Shown: positions 1 to 9,027 of the stretch, piece after piece | How the letters are laid out: each line of letters starts with the position of its first letter | Position numbering within the stretch: position 1 is the first letter of the stretch | From: Arthrobacter sp. NtRootA1 | GTDB taxonomy: Bacteria > Actinomycetota > Actinomycetes > Actinomycetales > Micrococcaceae | Reading direction: 5' to 3' | Assembly (NCBI RefSeq): GCF_019976975.1 | Contig: NZ_AP024630.1 | Coordinates: 310,001 to 374,000 of the forward strand | DNA: 64,000 nucleotides | The notes under the pieces: generated by a model | Told to the model about the DNA's origin: nothing | Database searches by the model: none | Seen by the model: the letters and a program-made list of their open reading frames with translations, nothing else | Position numbers and translations under genes: made by a program

Positions 1-54
1 TGGTTCCTGCCGTTCATTGGCGGAGCCGCGAAGATCATCGACCGTATCAAGTAG
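1..54 (+). CDS. C-terminal end of an upstream gene (partial)
   Basis: Only the last 17 codons are in the window, ending WFLPFIGGAAKIIDRIK and TAG. The tail is hydrophobic then basic, as at the end of a membrane protein, but it is too short to identify. It runs in the same direction as the aldehyde dehydrogenase operon that begins 33 bases later, so it may be the first or preceding gene of that unit, possibly the uptake system. That role is only inferred from position. Confidence 0.5.
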   Translation, partial: WFLPFIGGAAKIIDRIK

Positions 55-87
55 ACATTCCGCTAGCCAGGCAAGGTAAAGGTTCCC

Positions 88-1638
88 ATGAGTTCATCAA
101 CAACCGTCGCTGGAGCGCGCCTAAAAACAGCTGGGGAAACGGCCTACAGACGGGCAAGCGTTGCGGCGCTTCCCGGTGGCGCGTTCCTCGAAGGCCTTTG
201 GGAGACCGCCGACAGGACCCTGGAAGTACGTGACCCTGAAGACGGCGTGCTGTTGGGCACTGTGTGTTCTTCAACCCCTCAGGATGTCCGCCGTGCGGTT
301 GCCCACATTCACCACCACCTCTTGGACGATGAATGGCCTCTCCGGGAACGCCGCGAGGCTTTGGAACGGGCTGCAGTGCTCCTGGCTGAGCAGTCGGTAC
401 GGTTTTCGGAGATCATTGCCGCCGAGAGCAGCAAGACCATCAACGAGGCTGAGCGTGAAGTACGCCGGTGCATCGAGACGTTGCGGCTTTCGGCGGCAGC
501 GTCGAGCGAACTCGTGGGGGAAACTCTCGGCTTTGAGGACAGCATGGCAGGAGCCAACAAGATCGGCTGGTACAGCCGGAAGCCTGTTGGCATTATCGCC
601 GCTATTACGCCTTTCAACGATCCGCTGAACCTCGTGGCACACAAGCTGGGCCCGGCGCTTATCGGAGGCAACGGCGTCGTACTTAAACCCTCAGGCCGCA
701 CCCCGCTGACCGGGCTGGCTTTCGTTCACCTGTTGCTTGAGGCCGGCGTTCCGACAGGCCGCATTGCCGCGATCGTGTCGGGACCCGGGGTGTCCGAAGC
801 GATCGTGACCGACCCCCAGGTGGACCTGATCTCCTTCACCGGCGGGCCAGCGACGGCCGATCGCATTGCTGCCGCCGCAGGAGCGAAGAAGATCCTTTCG
901 GAACTGGGCGGCAACAACGCTACGATCGTCTGCGCCGACGCTGAAGCGGCAACTGCTGCTGAGGCGGTCGTCGCCGGGGCATTCGGTGTGGCCGGCCAGA
1001 ATTGCCTGTCGGTCCAGCGGGTTTACGTTCACATTTCGCTGTTCGAGGAAGTCTTTGAAAAGGTCGTCGCGGGGACCCGTGCACTTCGCGTCGGGGCGAA
1101 GATGGACCGAACCACCGATATCGGTCCGCTCATCAGCGAAGCGGAAGCCCGGCGGGTGGAGGCCTGGGTGGAGGAAGCCAAGGCGGCCGGCGCCACTGTC
1201 CGTGTGGGCGGTCAGCGCCACGGCGCTTTCTACGAGCCAACCGTACTCGCCGATGTGCCGGCAGACGCCCGCGTCATCGTCGAGGAAGTGTTTGGCCCGG
1301 TGGTCAGCATCATGCCCTTTATCCAGATCTCTGACGCCATCCATGCGGCCAACGCCTCCGAATACGGGCTCCAGGCCGGTGTCTTCACCGAGTCCATCGA
1401 CCTGGCCCTGGCAATTGCCGACAAGCTGCACGTGGGGGCGGTGGTCATCAACGAGACAAGCGACGTCCGGATCGATTCCATGCCGTTTGGCGGGTTCAAG
1501 AAGTCCGGCGTGGGCCGTGAAGGCGTCAAGCACGCAGTCCGCGAAATGACCGAGCCCAAGAGCACAATTATCAAACTGGCGGAGCCCGCCACCCGCTGGC
1601 AGCAGCTGACGGGCACCTCAGAACGGAATGCATCATGA
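88..1638 (+). CDS. NAD(P)-dependent aldehyde dehydrogenase
   Basis: This 516-residue protein belongs to the aldehyde dehydrogenase superfamily and should oxidise an aldehyde to the acid in the cytosol. The general-base motif ELGG is at residues 272-275 and the catalytic cysteine at 306 in GQNCLS. The C-terminal motif FGPVV and the MPFGGFKKSG segment are intact. The ATG is preceded by an AAGGTAAAGG stretch. The stop overlaps the next start (ATGA), so it is translationally coupled to the tartrate-dehydrogenase-like gene. The exact substrate cannot be read from the sequence; phosphonoacetaldehyde-type and succinate-semialdehyde-type enzymes look similar. Confidence 0.9.
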   Translation: MSSSTTVAGARLKTAGETAYRRASVAALPGGAFLEGLWETADRTLEVRDPEDGVLLGTVCSSTPQDVRRAVAHIHHHLLDDEWPLRERREALERAAVLLAEQSVRFSEIIAAESSKTINEAEREVRRCIETLRLSAAASSELVGETLGFEDSMAGANKIGWYSRKPVGIIAAITPFNDPLNLVAHKLGPALIGGNGVVLKPSGRTPLTGLAFVHLLLEAGVPTGRIAAIVSGPGVSEAIVTDPQVDLISFTGGPATADRIAAAAGAKKILSELGGNNATIVCADAEAATAAEAVVAGAFGVAGQNCLSVQRVYVHISLFEEVFEKVVAGTRALRVGAKMDRTTDIGPLISEAEARRVEAWVEEAKAAGATVRVGGQRHGAFYEPTVLADVPADARVIVEEVFGPVVSIMPFIQISDAIHAANASEYGLQAGVFTESIDLALAIADKLHVGAVVINETSDVRIDSMPFGGFKKSGVGREGVKHAVREMTEPKSTIIKLAEPATRWQQLTGTSERNAS

Positions 1639-2753
1639 CTACCCACAAAATCGCGGTCATCGCCGGCGACGGTATCGGCAAGGAAGTGGTCCCTGCGGCC
1701 ATCCAGACCCTCGAGCGGATCGCTGAGATCCACTCCATCGATCTGAAGTTCACGCACTTCGACTGGGGATCTGACTACTACGCGGAGCACGGCCGCATGA
1801 TGCCCGTGGACGGCCTGGAGCAGTTGGCGCAGCATGACGCCATTTTCCTGGGTGCCGTGGGCTCCCCGGAGGTCTCCGATGCTGAATCGCTGTGGGGGTT
1901 GTTGATCCCCATCCGCCGCGAATTCCAGCAGTACATCAACCTGCGGCCGGTAAAAACGCTCGACGGCGTGAAGTCGCCCCTGGCGAACAAGGAACCGATC
2001 GATATCCTCATCGTGCGTGAAAACAACGAAGGGGAATACTCGGAGGTCGGTGGACGCATGTACCGCGGACTGCCGCACGAAACCGCTGTCCAGGAAACTA
2101 TCTTCACCCGCTTGGGAGTATCGCGGGCCGCGCACTACGCCGCGTCGCTCGCGTCCTCCCGCAGGGGCCACCTGACCTCGGCCACCAAGAGCAACGGCAT
2201 CATCCACACCATGCCCTTCTGGGACGAAGTGGTGGAAGAAACCACCCGCCTCTACCCTGACGTAACGCTCACCAGCGAACTGGTGGATGCCTTGGCTGCG
2301 CACCTGGTCCTCAAACCCTGGACTTTTGACGTAATTGTCGCCTCGAACCTTCTGGGCGACATCCTCTCGGACCTGGGCAGTTCCGTCACCGGTTCCATCG
2401 GTGTGGCTCCCAGTGCGAACCTGAATCCCGACGGTGATTTTCCATCCCTCTTTGAGCCGGTGCACGGATCTGCCCCGGACATCGCAGGGAAGGGACTGGC
2501 AAACCCGGTGGGCCAGATGTGGTCCGGCGCGATGATGCTGCAGCACCTGGGCCACCCGGAAGCTGCTGAACACCTCCAGCTGGCGTTCGAGGCAGTTTTG
2601 CGCGAGGGCCTCGGAACCCGCGATGTGGGGGGCCCGTCGTCGACGTCGGAATTCACAGCCGCTGTTTTGGCCGCCATCGATGTCATTGGCGTGGTTGGCT
2701 CGATCGAGGCCGGCACGGCAACCAAGCCTGCGGGAGCACCGGCGTCGTCATGA
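1635..2753 (+). CDS. Tartrate / D-malate dehydrogenase (isopropylmalate dehydrogenase family)
   Basis: This 372-residue beta-decarboxylating dehydrogenase shows the N-terminal GDGIGKEVVPAA nucleotide/metal fold. It has the RENNEGEYSEVGGRMYRG segment typical of tartrate and D-malate dehydrogenases, the family signature NLLGDILSDLGSSVTGSIG, and the NAD-adenosine loop EPVHGSAPDIAGKG. The WGLLIPIRR region matches the tartrate dehydrogenase branch rather than LeuB. It would oxidise tartrate, D-malate or a similar 2-hydroxydicarboxylate with NAD. It overlaps both neighbours by four bases, giving tight coupling in the operon. Confidence 0.88.
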   Translation: MTTHKIAVIAGDGIGKEVVPAAIQTLERIAEIHSIDLKFTHFDWGSDYYAEHGRMMPVDGLEQLAQHDAIFLGAVGSPEVSDAESLWGLLIPIRREFQQYINLRPVKTLDGVKSPLANKEPIDILIVRENNEGEYSEVGGRMYRGLPHETAVQETIFTRLGVSRAAHYAASLASSRRGHLTSATKSNGIIHTMPFWDEVVEETTRLYPDVTLTSELVDALAAHLVLKPWTFDVIVASNLLGDILSDLGSSVTGSIGVAPSANLNPDGDFPSLFEPVHGSAPDIAGKGLANPVGQMWSGAMMLQHLGHPEAAEHLQLAFEAVLREGLGTRDVGGPSSTSEFTAAVLAAIDVIGVVGSIEAGTATKPAGAPASS

Positions 2754-3733
2754 CGGTTACCCCTGGAGGCAAGAGGCCTGTTGTCGCGGCGTTGTACCGG
2801 GAGGCCTTGCCGCCCCGGTTGGAGGAGATCGAAGCCCTGGCCGAGGTCCGGCTGACCAAGGCGGAGGGACTGGCTGAAGCGATGGACGGTGCAGATGTCC
2901 TGTACCAGTGGCATTCGTTTTCCCCCGCCCTGCGCGAGAACTGGGACGTCGCGTCATCGCTGAAGTGGGTCCACGTAACAGCTGCGGGCGTCAGCCAGCT
3001 CCTGTTCGACGAACTCATCCACAGCGATGTGGTCTACACGAACTCCCGCGGAGTCCTGAGCCGTGCAATAGCCGAATTCACGCTGGGCTTCGTCCTGGAC
3101 TTCGCCAAAGACTCGCAGGGCTCGTTCAAGCTTCAGCAGCAGCAGCGCTGGCAGCATAGGGTCACCCGGAAGATCCAAGGTCAACGCGCCCTGGTGGTGG
3201 GCACCGGTTCCATCGGGCGGGAAATTGCGTCCCTGTTCCGTGCGGTAGGCCTGCAGGTCAGTGGTGCCGGGCGAAGCAGCCGTCCGGGAGATGAACTGTT
3301 TGATCATATCCATTCCTCCCGGGACCTGGCCGGGATCGTGGGCGACGTCGACTACCTCATCCTGGCAGCGCCACTGACCGAGGACACCAAGGGACTCGTG
3401 GATGCTGACGTCCTTTCCGCCATGAAATCCACCGCACACCTCATCAACGTGGGCCGCGGGGAACTGGTTCGGACGGACGCGCTGGTGGAAGCCCTGTCCT
3501 CCGGATCCATTGCCGGTGCAGCACTGGACGTAGTCCATCCCGAACCGCTTCCCGCCGGGCATCCTTTATGGAGCATGGACAACGTCATCATCACACCCCA
3601 CATGAGCGGGGACACCGAGGACTACCTCGACGATCTTGGGCAATTGTTCGTTGACAACCTGCGACGGTTCAGCCAGGGCAAACCCCTGCAGAACATCGTG
3701 GACAAGAACCTTGGGTTCGTCCCGGTCTCCTGA
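2750..3733 (+). CDS. D-2-hydroxyacid dehydrogenase
   Basis: This 327-residue protein is an NAD(P)-dependent 2-hydroxyacid dehydrogenase that would interconvert a 2-ketoacid and a D-2-hydroxyacid. The Rossmann motif GTGSIG lies near residue 150. The catalytic arginine is in INVGRGELV, the glutamate in VVHPEPL and the histidine in IITPHMSG. Length and order fit the glyoxylate/hydroxypyruvate reductase branch. It starts inside the end of the preceding gene (ATGA) and ends 46 bases before mmsA. Its presence beside a tartrate-type dehydrogenase suggests handling of hydroxypyruvate or tartronate-like intermediates, which is inference. Confidence 0.88.
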   Translation: MTVTPGGKRPVVAALYREALPPRLEEIEALAEVRLTKAEGLAEAMDGADVLYQWHSFSPALRENWDVASSLKWVHVTAAGVSQLLFDELIHSDVVYTNSRGVLSRAIAEFTLGFVLDFAKDSQGSFKLQQQQRWQHRVTRKIQGQRALVVGTGSIGREIASLFRAVGLQVSGAGRSSRPGDELFDHIHSSRDLAGIVGDVDYLILAAPLTEDTKGLVDADVLSAMKSTAHLINVGRGELVRTDALVEALSSGSIAGAALDVVHPEPLPAGHPLWSMDNVIITPHMSGDTEDYLDDLGQLFVDNLRRFSQGKPLQNIVDKNLGFVPVS

Positions 3734-3779
3734 CCCTGTTTCGCGTTTTCCCAGCCTTCTTTACCTAAGGAACTTTGCC

Positions 3780-5294
3780 ATGAGCACCTCAACGACGACG
3801 CTCACCCGGATCAACCACTTCATCAATGGCGCCGAGTCCACGGGGGAGGGGGAACAGACCCGGCCCGTGTACAACCCGGCCACCGGCGAGGTCACCGCTG
3901 AACTGCGTCTGGCGAACGAGGCTGACCTGAACACGGCGGTGGCTGCGGCGAAGAAGGCTGCGCAGTCCTGGGGTGATATTTCCCTGGCCAAGCGCACGGG
4001 CGTGTTGTTCAAGTTCCGTGAACTCGTCGCCGCGCACGTGGACGAGCTGGCCGAGTTGATCACGGCCGAGCACGGCAAGGTCCTCTCCGACGCGAAGGGC
4101 GAGATCGGCCGTGGTCTGGAAGTGATCGAGTTCGCCTGCGGCATCCCGTCCCTGCTCAAGGGTGACTACTCGGACCAGGTCTCCACCGGCATTGATGTGT
4201 TTTCCTTCCGTGAACCCCTGGGCGTGGTGGCCGGTATTACCCCGTTCAACTTCCCTGTGATGGTGCCGTTGTGGATGGCTCCGATGGCGATCGCGACCGG
4301 TAACGCGTTCATCCTCAAACCCTCCGAGCGGGACCCGTCCGCACCGATGTTGCTCGCGAAGCTGTGGAAGCAGGCCGGTTTGCCTGATGGGGTGTTCCAG
4401 GTCCTGCACGGCGGGAAGGAAACCGTTGACGGGCTCCTGACGCACCCGGATGTGGACGGTATTTCCTTTGTTGGGTCGACCCCGATTGCGCAGTACGTCC
4501 ACGAAACCGCCACGAAGCACGGCAAGCGGGTCCAGGCCCTGGGCGGGGCGAAGAACCACGCGATCGTGCTTCCGGACGCTGACCTGGACAACGCAGCTGA
4601 CCACCTCGCCGCCGCGGCGTTCGGTTCCGCGGGGGAGCGGTGCATGGCGATCTCCGTCGCTGTCGCTGTCGGGGACGCGGCTGATTTGCTGGTGAAGAAG
4701 GTCCAGGAACGTGCCCTGGCCGTGAAGGTCAACAACGGCACAGTGCCCGGTGCGGAGATGGGTCCGGTCATCACCCCGGCCTCCAAGGAACGCATCGAAC
4801 GGATCGTCACCGAAGCAGAGCAGGCCGGCGCTGCCATGGTGGTGGACGGCCGCGACCTCGCCGTCCCCGGCCACGAGGAAGGTTTCTGGGTTGGCCCCAC
4901 CGTGATCGATCAGGTCAGCACCGAAATGAGCGCGTACACGGAGGAGATCTTCGGGCCCGTGCTGGTGGTGGTCCGCGTGGACACCCTCGAGGAGGGCATC
5001 GCGCTGATCAATGCCAACCCGTACGGCAACGGCACCGCGATCTTCACCTCCTCCGGCGCCGCAGCCCGGACGTTCCAGCGCTCCGTGACCGTGGGCATGG
5101 TCGGCATCAACGTGCCCCTGCCCGTTCCGGTGGCTTACCACTCCTTCGGCGGCTGGAAGAACTCCCTCTTCGGCGACAAACACATCTATGGCCCCGAAGG
5201 CGTGTCCTTCTACACCCGCGGCAAAGTCATCACCTCCCGCTGGCCCGAACCCACCCACGCCTCCGGCGCCTCCTACAACTTCCCCTCCAACTAG
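3780..5294 (+). CDS. mmsA: CoA-acylating methylmalonate-semialdehyde dehydrogenase
   Basis: This 504-residue enzyme converts malonate or methylmalonate semialdehyde to acetyl-CoA or propionyl-CoA. The family-specific GGAKNH segment replaces the usual ELGG, and the catalytic cysteine is residue 288 in GERCMA. It also has FGPVLVV and the SFGGWKNS loop. The ATG at 3780 was chosen because it has AAGGAACTTTGCC upstream and begins with MSTSTTTL; an earlier in-frame start lies inside the preceding gene. It probably catalyses the step that feeds the operon's product into central metabolism. Confidence 0.93.
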   Translation: MSTSTTTLTRINHFINGAESTGEGEQTRPVYNPATGEVTAELRLANEADLNTAVAAAKKAAQSWGDISLAKRTGVLFKFRELVAAHVDELAELITAEHGKVLSDAKGEIGRGLEVIEFACGIPSLLKGDYSDQVSTGIDVFSFREPLGVVAGITPFNFPVMVPLWMAPMAIATGNAFILKPSERDPSAPMLLAKLWKQAGLPDGVFQVLHGGKETVDGLLTHPDVDGISFVGSTPIAQYVHETATKHGKRVQALGGAKNHAIVLPDADLDNAADHLAAAAFGSAGERCMAISVAVAVGDAADLLVKKVQERALAVKVNNGTVPGAEMGPVITPASKERIERIVTEAEQAGAAMVVDGRDLAVPGHEEGFWVGPTVIDQVSTEMSAYTEEIFGPVLVVVRVDTLEEGIALINANPYGNGTAIFTSSGAAARTFQRSVTVGMVGINVPLPVPVAYHSFGGWKNSLFGDKHIYGPEGVSFYTRGKVITSRWPEPTHASGASYNFPSN

Positions 5295-5333
5295 TCCTGG
5301 CGTTTTGGTGCCAACTGCCGAAAGAAGGATGAC

Positions 5334-6374
5334 ATGCCTACTACCGTGAAGGCCTATGTGGCCTCTTCTCCCACCTCGGAACTCACTCCTGGCACTGTGG
5401 AGCGGCGCGATCCCGGCGATTTCGATGTGCAGATTTCCATCAAGTACACCGGAATCTGCCACTCCGACATCCATGCCGCACGCGGAGACTGGGCCAGTAA
5501 CTACCCCCTGGTGGTTGGCCACGAAATCGTCGGAGTGGTGGAAGCTGTCGGTCCAAAAGTCACCCGTCATTCGGTGGGGGACCGGGTGGGCGTGGGCTGT
5601 TTCGTCGACTCCTGCAGGGAATGCGTCAATTGCCGGGCAGGCGAGGAACAGTACTGCCTGCAAGGTGCAACGAGCACGTACAACTCTTTCGGCCGTGACG
5701 GGTTGCCCACCGCGGGCGGTTACAGCACAAGCATCGTGGTGGATGAGAATTACGTCGTTCGGATTCCCGATGGCATACCCCTCCCAGATGCGGCCCCGCT
5801 GTTGTGTGCGGGAATCACTATGTACGCCCCGCTGCGTAACTGGAAAGCCGGGCCAGGCAAGCGCGTCGCCATCATAGGAATGGGCGGACTTGGTCATATG
5901 GGGGTGAAGATCGCTGCGGCTTTGGGAGCCGAAGTCACTGTGCTCAGCCAATCGCTAAAGAAGCAGGAGGACGCCGTCAGGCTCGGCGCCAACAGCTACT
6001 ACGCAACATCTGAGCCCGCGACCTTCGAATATCTGAAGGGCCAGCTGGATCTGATCATCAACACCGTCTCCGCGGACATCGATGTGGATGCCTATCTGTC
6101 CTTGCTTGCCTTGGACGGCACCATGGTCCTCGTGGGGCTGCCCTCCAAGCCCCTGAGCCAGCGCGCTTGGTCGCTGGTGGAATTCCGACGCAACCTCAGC
6201 GGGTCAAGGATGGGCGGGATCCGCCAAACACAAGAAATGCTGGACTTCTGCGCCGCCCACGGACTGGGAGCAGACGTGGAAGTCATTCACGCAAGCCAGA
6301 TCAACGAAGCATTCGAACGGGTACTCGCCAGCGATGTCCGCTACCGCTTCGTCATCGACGCCACAACGTTCTGA
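5334..6374 (+). CDS. Zinc-dependent alcohol dehydrogenase
   Basis: This 346-residue medium-chain dehydrogenase resembles YahK/cinnamyl-alcohol-type aldehyde reductases. Catalytic zinc ligands are Cys42 in GICHSD and His63-Glu64 in GHEIVG. The structural zinc site is the four-cysteine stretch [15 protein letters not shown]. The NADP-binding motif GMGGLGHMG follows at about residue 183. A GAAAGAAGG ribosome binding site precedes the ATG. It lies 39 bases after mmsA in the same direction, so it is probably the last gene of the operon. It would interconvert a primary alcohol and its aldehyde. Confidence 0.9.
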   Translation: MPTTVKAYVASSPTSELTPGTVERRDPGDFDVQISIKYTGICHSDIHAARGDWASNYPLVVGHEIVGVVEAVGPKVTRHSVGDRVGVGCFVDSCRECVNCRAGEEQYCLQGATSTYNSFGRDGLPTAGGYSTSIVVDENYVVRIPDGIPLPDAAPLLCAGITMYAPLRNWKAGPGKRVAIIGMGGLGHMGVKIAAALGAEVTVLSQSLKKQEDAVRLGANSYYATSEPATFEYLKGQLDLIINTVSADIDVDAYLSLLALDGTMVLVGLPSKPLSQRAWSLVEFRRNLSGSRMGGIRQTQEMLDFCAAHGLGADVEVIHASQINEAFERVLASDVRYRFVIDATTF

Positions 6375-6434
6375 GGCACTCCTGCTGAAGGGCAAATTAT
6401 TACGAACGCCAAGAACGCCATTTCGCGGAAATAC

Positions 6435-6453
6435 AGAGGTAAGGCTAACCTAA
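6435..6453 (+). promoter_or_regulatory. Iron box (DtxR/IdeR-type operator) upstream of the ABC importer
   Basis: The 19-mer AGAGGTAAGGCTAACCTAA matches the DtxR/IdeR consensus TTAGGTTAGGCTAACCTAA at 16 of 19 positions, including the whole right half and GG-C core. It ends 53 bases before the TTG start of the substrate-binding lipoprotein. A TAAATA sequence at 6451-6456 that could serve as a -10 element overlaps its right end, a geometry expected for iron-dependent repression. Confidence 0.75.
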
Positions 6454-6506
6454 ATAGTCTTCAATTTCCCACGTGCTTCCCCGGGCACACTTAACAGGCG
6501 GTTCCA

Positions 6507-8054
6507 TTGCGCAAACTCAGCCGATCCGCAGCCCTAGGTCTTGCGGCCCTCCTTGCCCTAACGGGTTGTGGTCTGAGTGGGGCCCAGACTGGTACCGCCG
6601 GGAAGGCCGCGGATACCAACCAGCGCATTGTGGTGGACAACTTCCGTGCACCCGTTGCCAACTGGGCGCTGGAATCCGACTCCGCGTACATCCTGTCGCT
6701 GTCCGGGTGCCTGGAGACGCTGACCAAGTACGACTCCGCCGAGGGCAAGGTGGTTCCGTTCCTGGCAACCGAATGGAAGCAGGTCTCACCGCTTGAGTGG
6801 GACTTCACCCTTCGCCAGGGCGTCAAGTTCCAGGACGGAACCGACCTCACTGCCGAGTCGGTGGCTGCGGCCCTTAACACCGTCCTCAAGGCCAAGGTCC
6901 CTGCCCGGGCGTTCAACCCGGGCATTGTCAGCGGTGTCAAGGCCATGGACGCCAAGACAGTTCGTGTGACAACTCCTGCGGAGAGCCCGCTGGTTCCCTT
7001 CCGACTTGCCAGCGTCAACACCGGCATCCTGTCACCGGCTGCTTACCAAGGCGCCACCGTGGACCCCTTCGGTCACTGCACCGGGCCGTTCGTTCCCGTG
7101 TCCGAGAAAGCCAAGCAGTCCCTGACGTTGGATCGCAACAAGAACTACTGGGGCGGCCAGGTGCAACTCGCTGGGGCCGAAGTCCGCTTCATCACCAACG
7201 GCGCCACCCGCGCAGCCCAGGTCCAAACCGGGGAAGCTGACATCTCCCTTTCAATCCCTGCCTCCGGCCTCTCCACGCTTAAGAACGCCTCCGAAGTTTC
7301 TGTTCTCAAAGCCAACTCACCCCGCACGGCGACGCTCTACATGAACAACGGACGTGCTCCCTTCAACAACGTCGACTTCCGCAAGGCCCTGCGGTCCGCA
7401 CTGGATCTTGATGCCTTGGCGGCCAGCGTCTACGAGGGCGCAGCCCTCCCGGCAGCGGGACCGTTCGCACCCTCCGAACCGTGGGCTTCAGGCAAGGCAA
7501 GCCCACCCAAGCAAAACATTGAGGAAGCAAAGAAGCTCCTCGCCGAAGCTGGATACACCGCTGACAGGCCCCTGGAGATCATTGCGATCGTGGAACGGTC
7601 AGAATTCGCCGACGTCGCCACCGTGATCCAGGACAACCTCAAGAGCATTGGCGTCCCGGTAACTATCCAGGCCAAGGAATACGCCTCAGCTGAACCGGAC
7701 GTTCTGGCCGGCAATTACGACATGATCCTCAGCCAGCGAAACAGGCTGATCGATATCGCTGATCCGATCGGCTTCCTCACCGCGGACTATACGTGCAAGG
7801 GCACCTACAACCTCAGCCACTTCTGCAACGAGGAGTATGACGCCACCATCGCTGAAGCGGCCAAGACGTCCAACACCGAGGAACGCTACAAGCTGTACGC
7901 CAAGGCCGGCGAGATCCTGGATGACCAGGCCGTGAACCTCTGGCTGGTCAATGAACAGGCAACAGACGCCATCCGCAGCAACGTCCTCTCCTACGTTCAG
8001 GATCCGCTGTCCCGTTACGTCCTGACAGCTCAGACCGCAAAGTCCGGCTCCTAG
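6507..8054 (+). CDS. ABC transporter substrate-binding lipoprotein, family 5
   Basis: This 515-residue protein is an extracytoplasmic solute-binding protein of the peptide/opine/nickel class. Its signal peptide ends in the lipobox LTGC, with Cys21 the lipidation site. The TTG start at 6507 follows a GGCGG-type ribosome binding site and gives MRKLSRSAALG, a normal Tat/Sec-like lipoprotein leader. Family 5 features include TEWKQVSPLEWDFTLRQGVKFQDG and a C-terminal VNLWLVNEQ. It is the first gene of a five-component importer read in one direction. The iron box in its promoter suggests a metal-chelate or siderophore-like ligand rather than ordinary dipeptides. Confidence 0.9.
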   Translation: MRKLSRSAALGLAALLALTGCGLSGAQTGTAGKAADTNQRIVVDNFRAPVANWALESDSAYILSLSGCLETLTKYDSAEGKVVPFLATEWKQVSPLEWDFTLRQGVKFQDGTDLTAESVAAALNTVLKAKVPARAFNPGIVSGVKAMDAKTVRVTTPAESPLVPFRLASVNTGILSPAAYQGATVDPFGHCTGPFVPVSEKAKQSLTLDRNKNYWGGQVQLAGAEVRFITNGATRAAQVQTGEADISLSIPASGLSTLKNASEVSVLKANSPRTATLYMNNGRAPFNNVDFRKALRSALDLDALAASVYEGAALPAAGPFAPSEPWASGKASPPKQNIEEAKKLLAEAGYTADRPLEIIAIVERSEFADVATVIQDNLKSIGVPVTIQAKEYASAEPDVLAGNYDMILSQRNRLIDIADPIGFLTADYTCKGTYNLSHFCNEEYDATIAEAAKTSNTEERYKLYAKAGEILDDQAVNLWLVNEQATDAIRSNVLSYVQDPLSRYVLTAQTAKSGS

Positions 8055-8085
8055 CAGCGAGCTGGGACAAACGAACCAAACCCGC

Positions 8086-9027
8086 ATGATCACGTTCCTT
8101 GCGAAGCGGACGGCGACCCTCGTGGCCGCCGTCCTGCTGTCGTCTTTCGCCGTTTTCCTTATCCCCTATGTCACCCCGGGCGATCCGGTCCGCAAGATCA
8201 TCCGTTCGCGGGTGGCCGGGGATGTCGTGGACGATTCCACTGTCCAGGCCCTCGGCCAAAGCCTGGGTCTCCACGATCCACTGCCTGTCCAGTACTTCCG
8301 CTGGCTCGGAGCTTTCTTCAGCGGCGACATGGGGTTGTCGCATATCAGCCGGACACCCGTTGTTGACCAGGTAATGCCCGCTCTTGGCATCACCCTCAGC
8401 CTGGTGATCGTGGCTCTGGGCATCGCGGTAATCGTTTCGCTGCCGTTGGGGATCGTTGCAGGACTGAAGCAAGGTGGAAAAGCCGACAAACTGATCACCA
8501 CCATTACCCAGTCCTTCATCGCTATGCCCGAGTACTGGCTGGCGCCTCTCCTGGTCTTGGTTTTCGCACTCAAACTGTCCTTGCTGCCGTCAGCTGGCTG
8601 GAACACCACATCATCCATAGTCCTGCCAGCGGTAACCCTCGCCCTGCGACCCATCAGCTTCTTCACCTCAGCGGTGCGCTCCGGCATGATCGATGCTTTG
8701 GAAGCAGAGCACATTCAAGCCGCCAGGGCCCGCGGTCTCAGTCACGTCCAGACCATCATGCGGCATGTCATTCCCAACGGGCTGGTCCCGTTGTCCACTC
8801 TTTTCGCCGTATGGTTCGCGGGTCTCCTGGGAGGTTCGGTCATTGTGGAGGTCGTTTTCGCGATTCCGGGCATGGGACGGCTCCTTTACGACGCCGTGGT
8901 GAACAGCGATATTCCCCTGGCGCAGGGCGGTGTCGTCGTCGTGGTTGCATTGGCCGTAGCGATCACCACCCTCGCGGACTTCCTCCATCGGATCCTCAGC
9001 CCTAAGGTGAGTGGCGCCCTTGCGTAA
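8086..9027 (+). CDS. ABC transporter permease, DppB type
   Basis: This 313-residue inner-membrane permease has an N-terminal membrane helix followed by a periplasmic loop and five further helices, as in DppB/OppB/NikB. The cytoplasmic coupling loop is EAEHIQAARARGLSH followed by a conserved RHVIPNG. The ATG lies 31 bases after the binding protein. Its last 17 bases overlap the start of the next permease, so the two permeases should be made in equal amounts. Confidence 0.92.
   Translation: MITFLAKRTATLVAAVLLSSFAVFLIPYVTPGDPVRKIIRSRVAGDVVDDSTVQALGQSLGLHDPLPVQYFRWLGAFFSGDMGLSHISRTPVVDQVMPALGITLSLVIVALGIAVIVSLPLGIVAGLKQGGKADKLITTITQSFIAMPEYWLAPLLVLVFALKLSLLPSAGWNTTSSIVLPAVTLALRPISFFTSAVRSGMIDALEAEHIQAARARGLSHVQTIMRHVIPNGLVPLSTLFAVWFAGLLGGSVIVEVVFAIPGMGRLLYDAVVNSDIPLAQGGVVVVVALAVAITTLADFLHRILSPKVSGALA

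Noticed and set aside
1230..2573. A 447-codon minus-strand frame over the aldehyde and tartrate-type dehydrogenases
   Set aside because: It spans two well-supported genes in antisense and has no recognisable motif.
3789..5951. A 720-codon open frame on the minus strand across mmsA and the alcohol dehydrogenase
   Set aside because: It is antisense to two clear enzymes, is rich in His, Gly and Arg, and shows no domain. High-GC third positions routinely create such frames.
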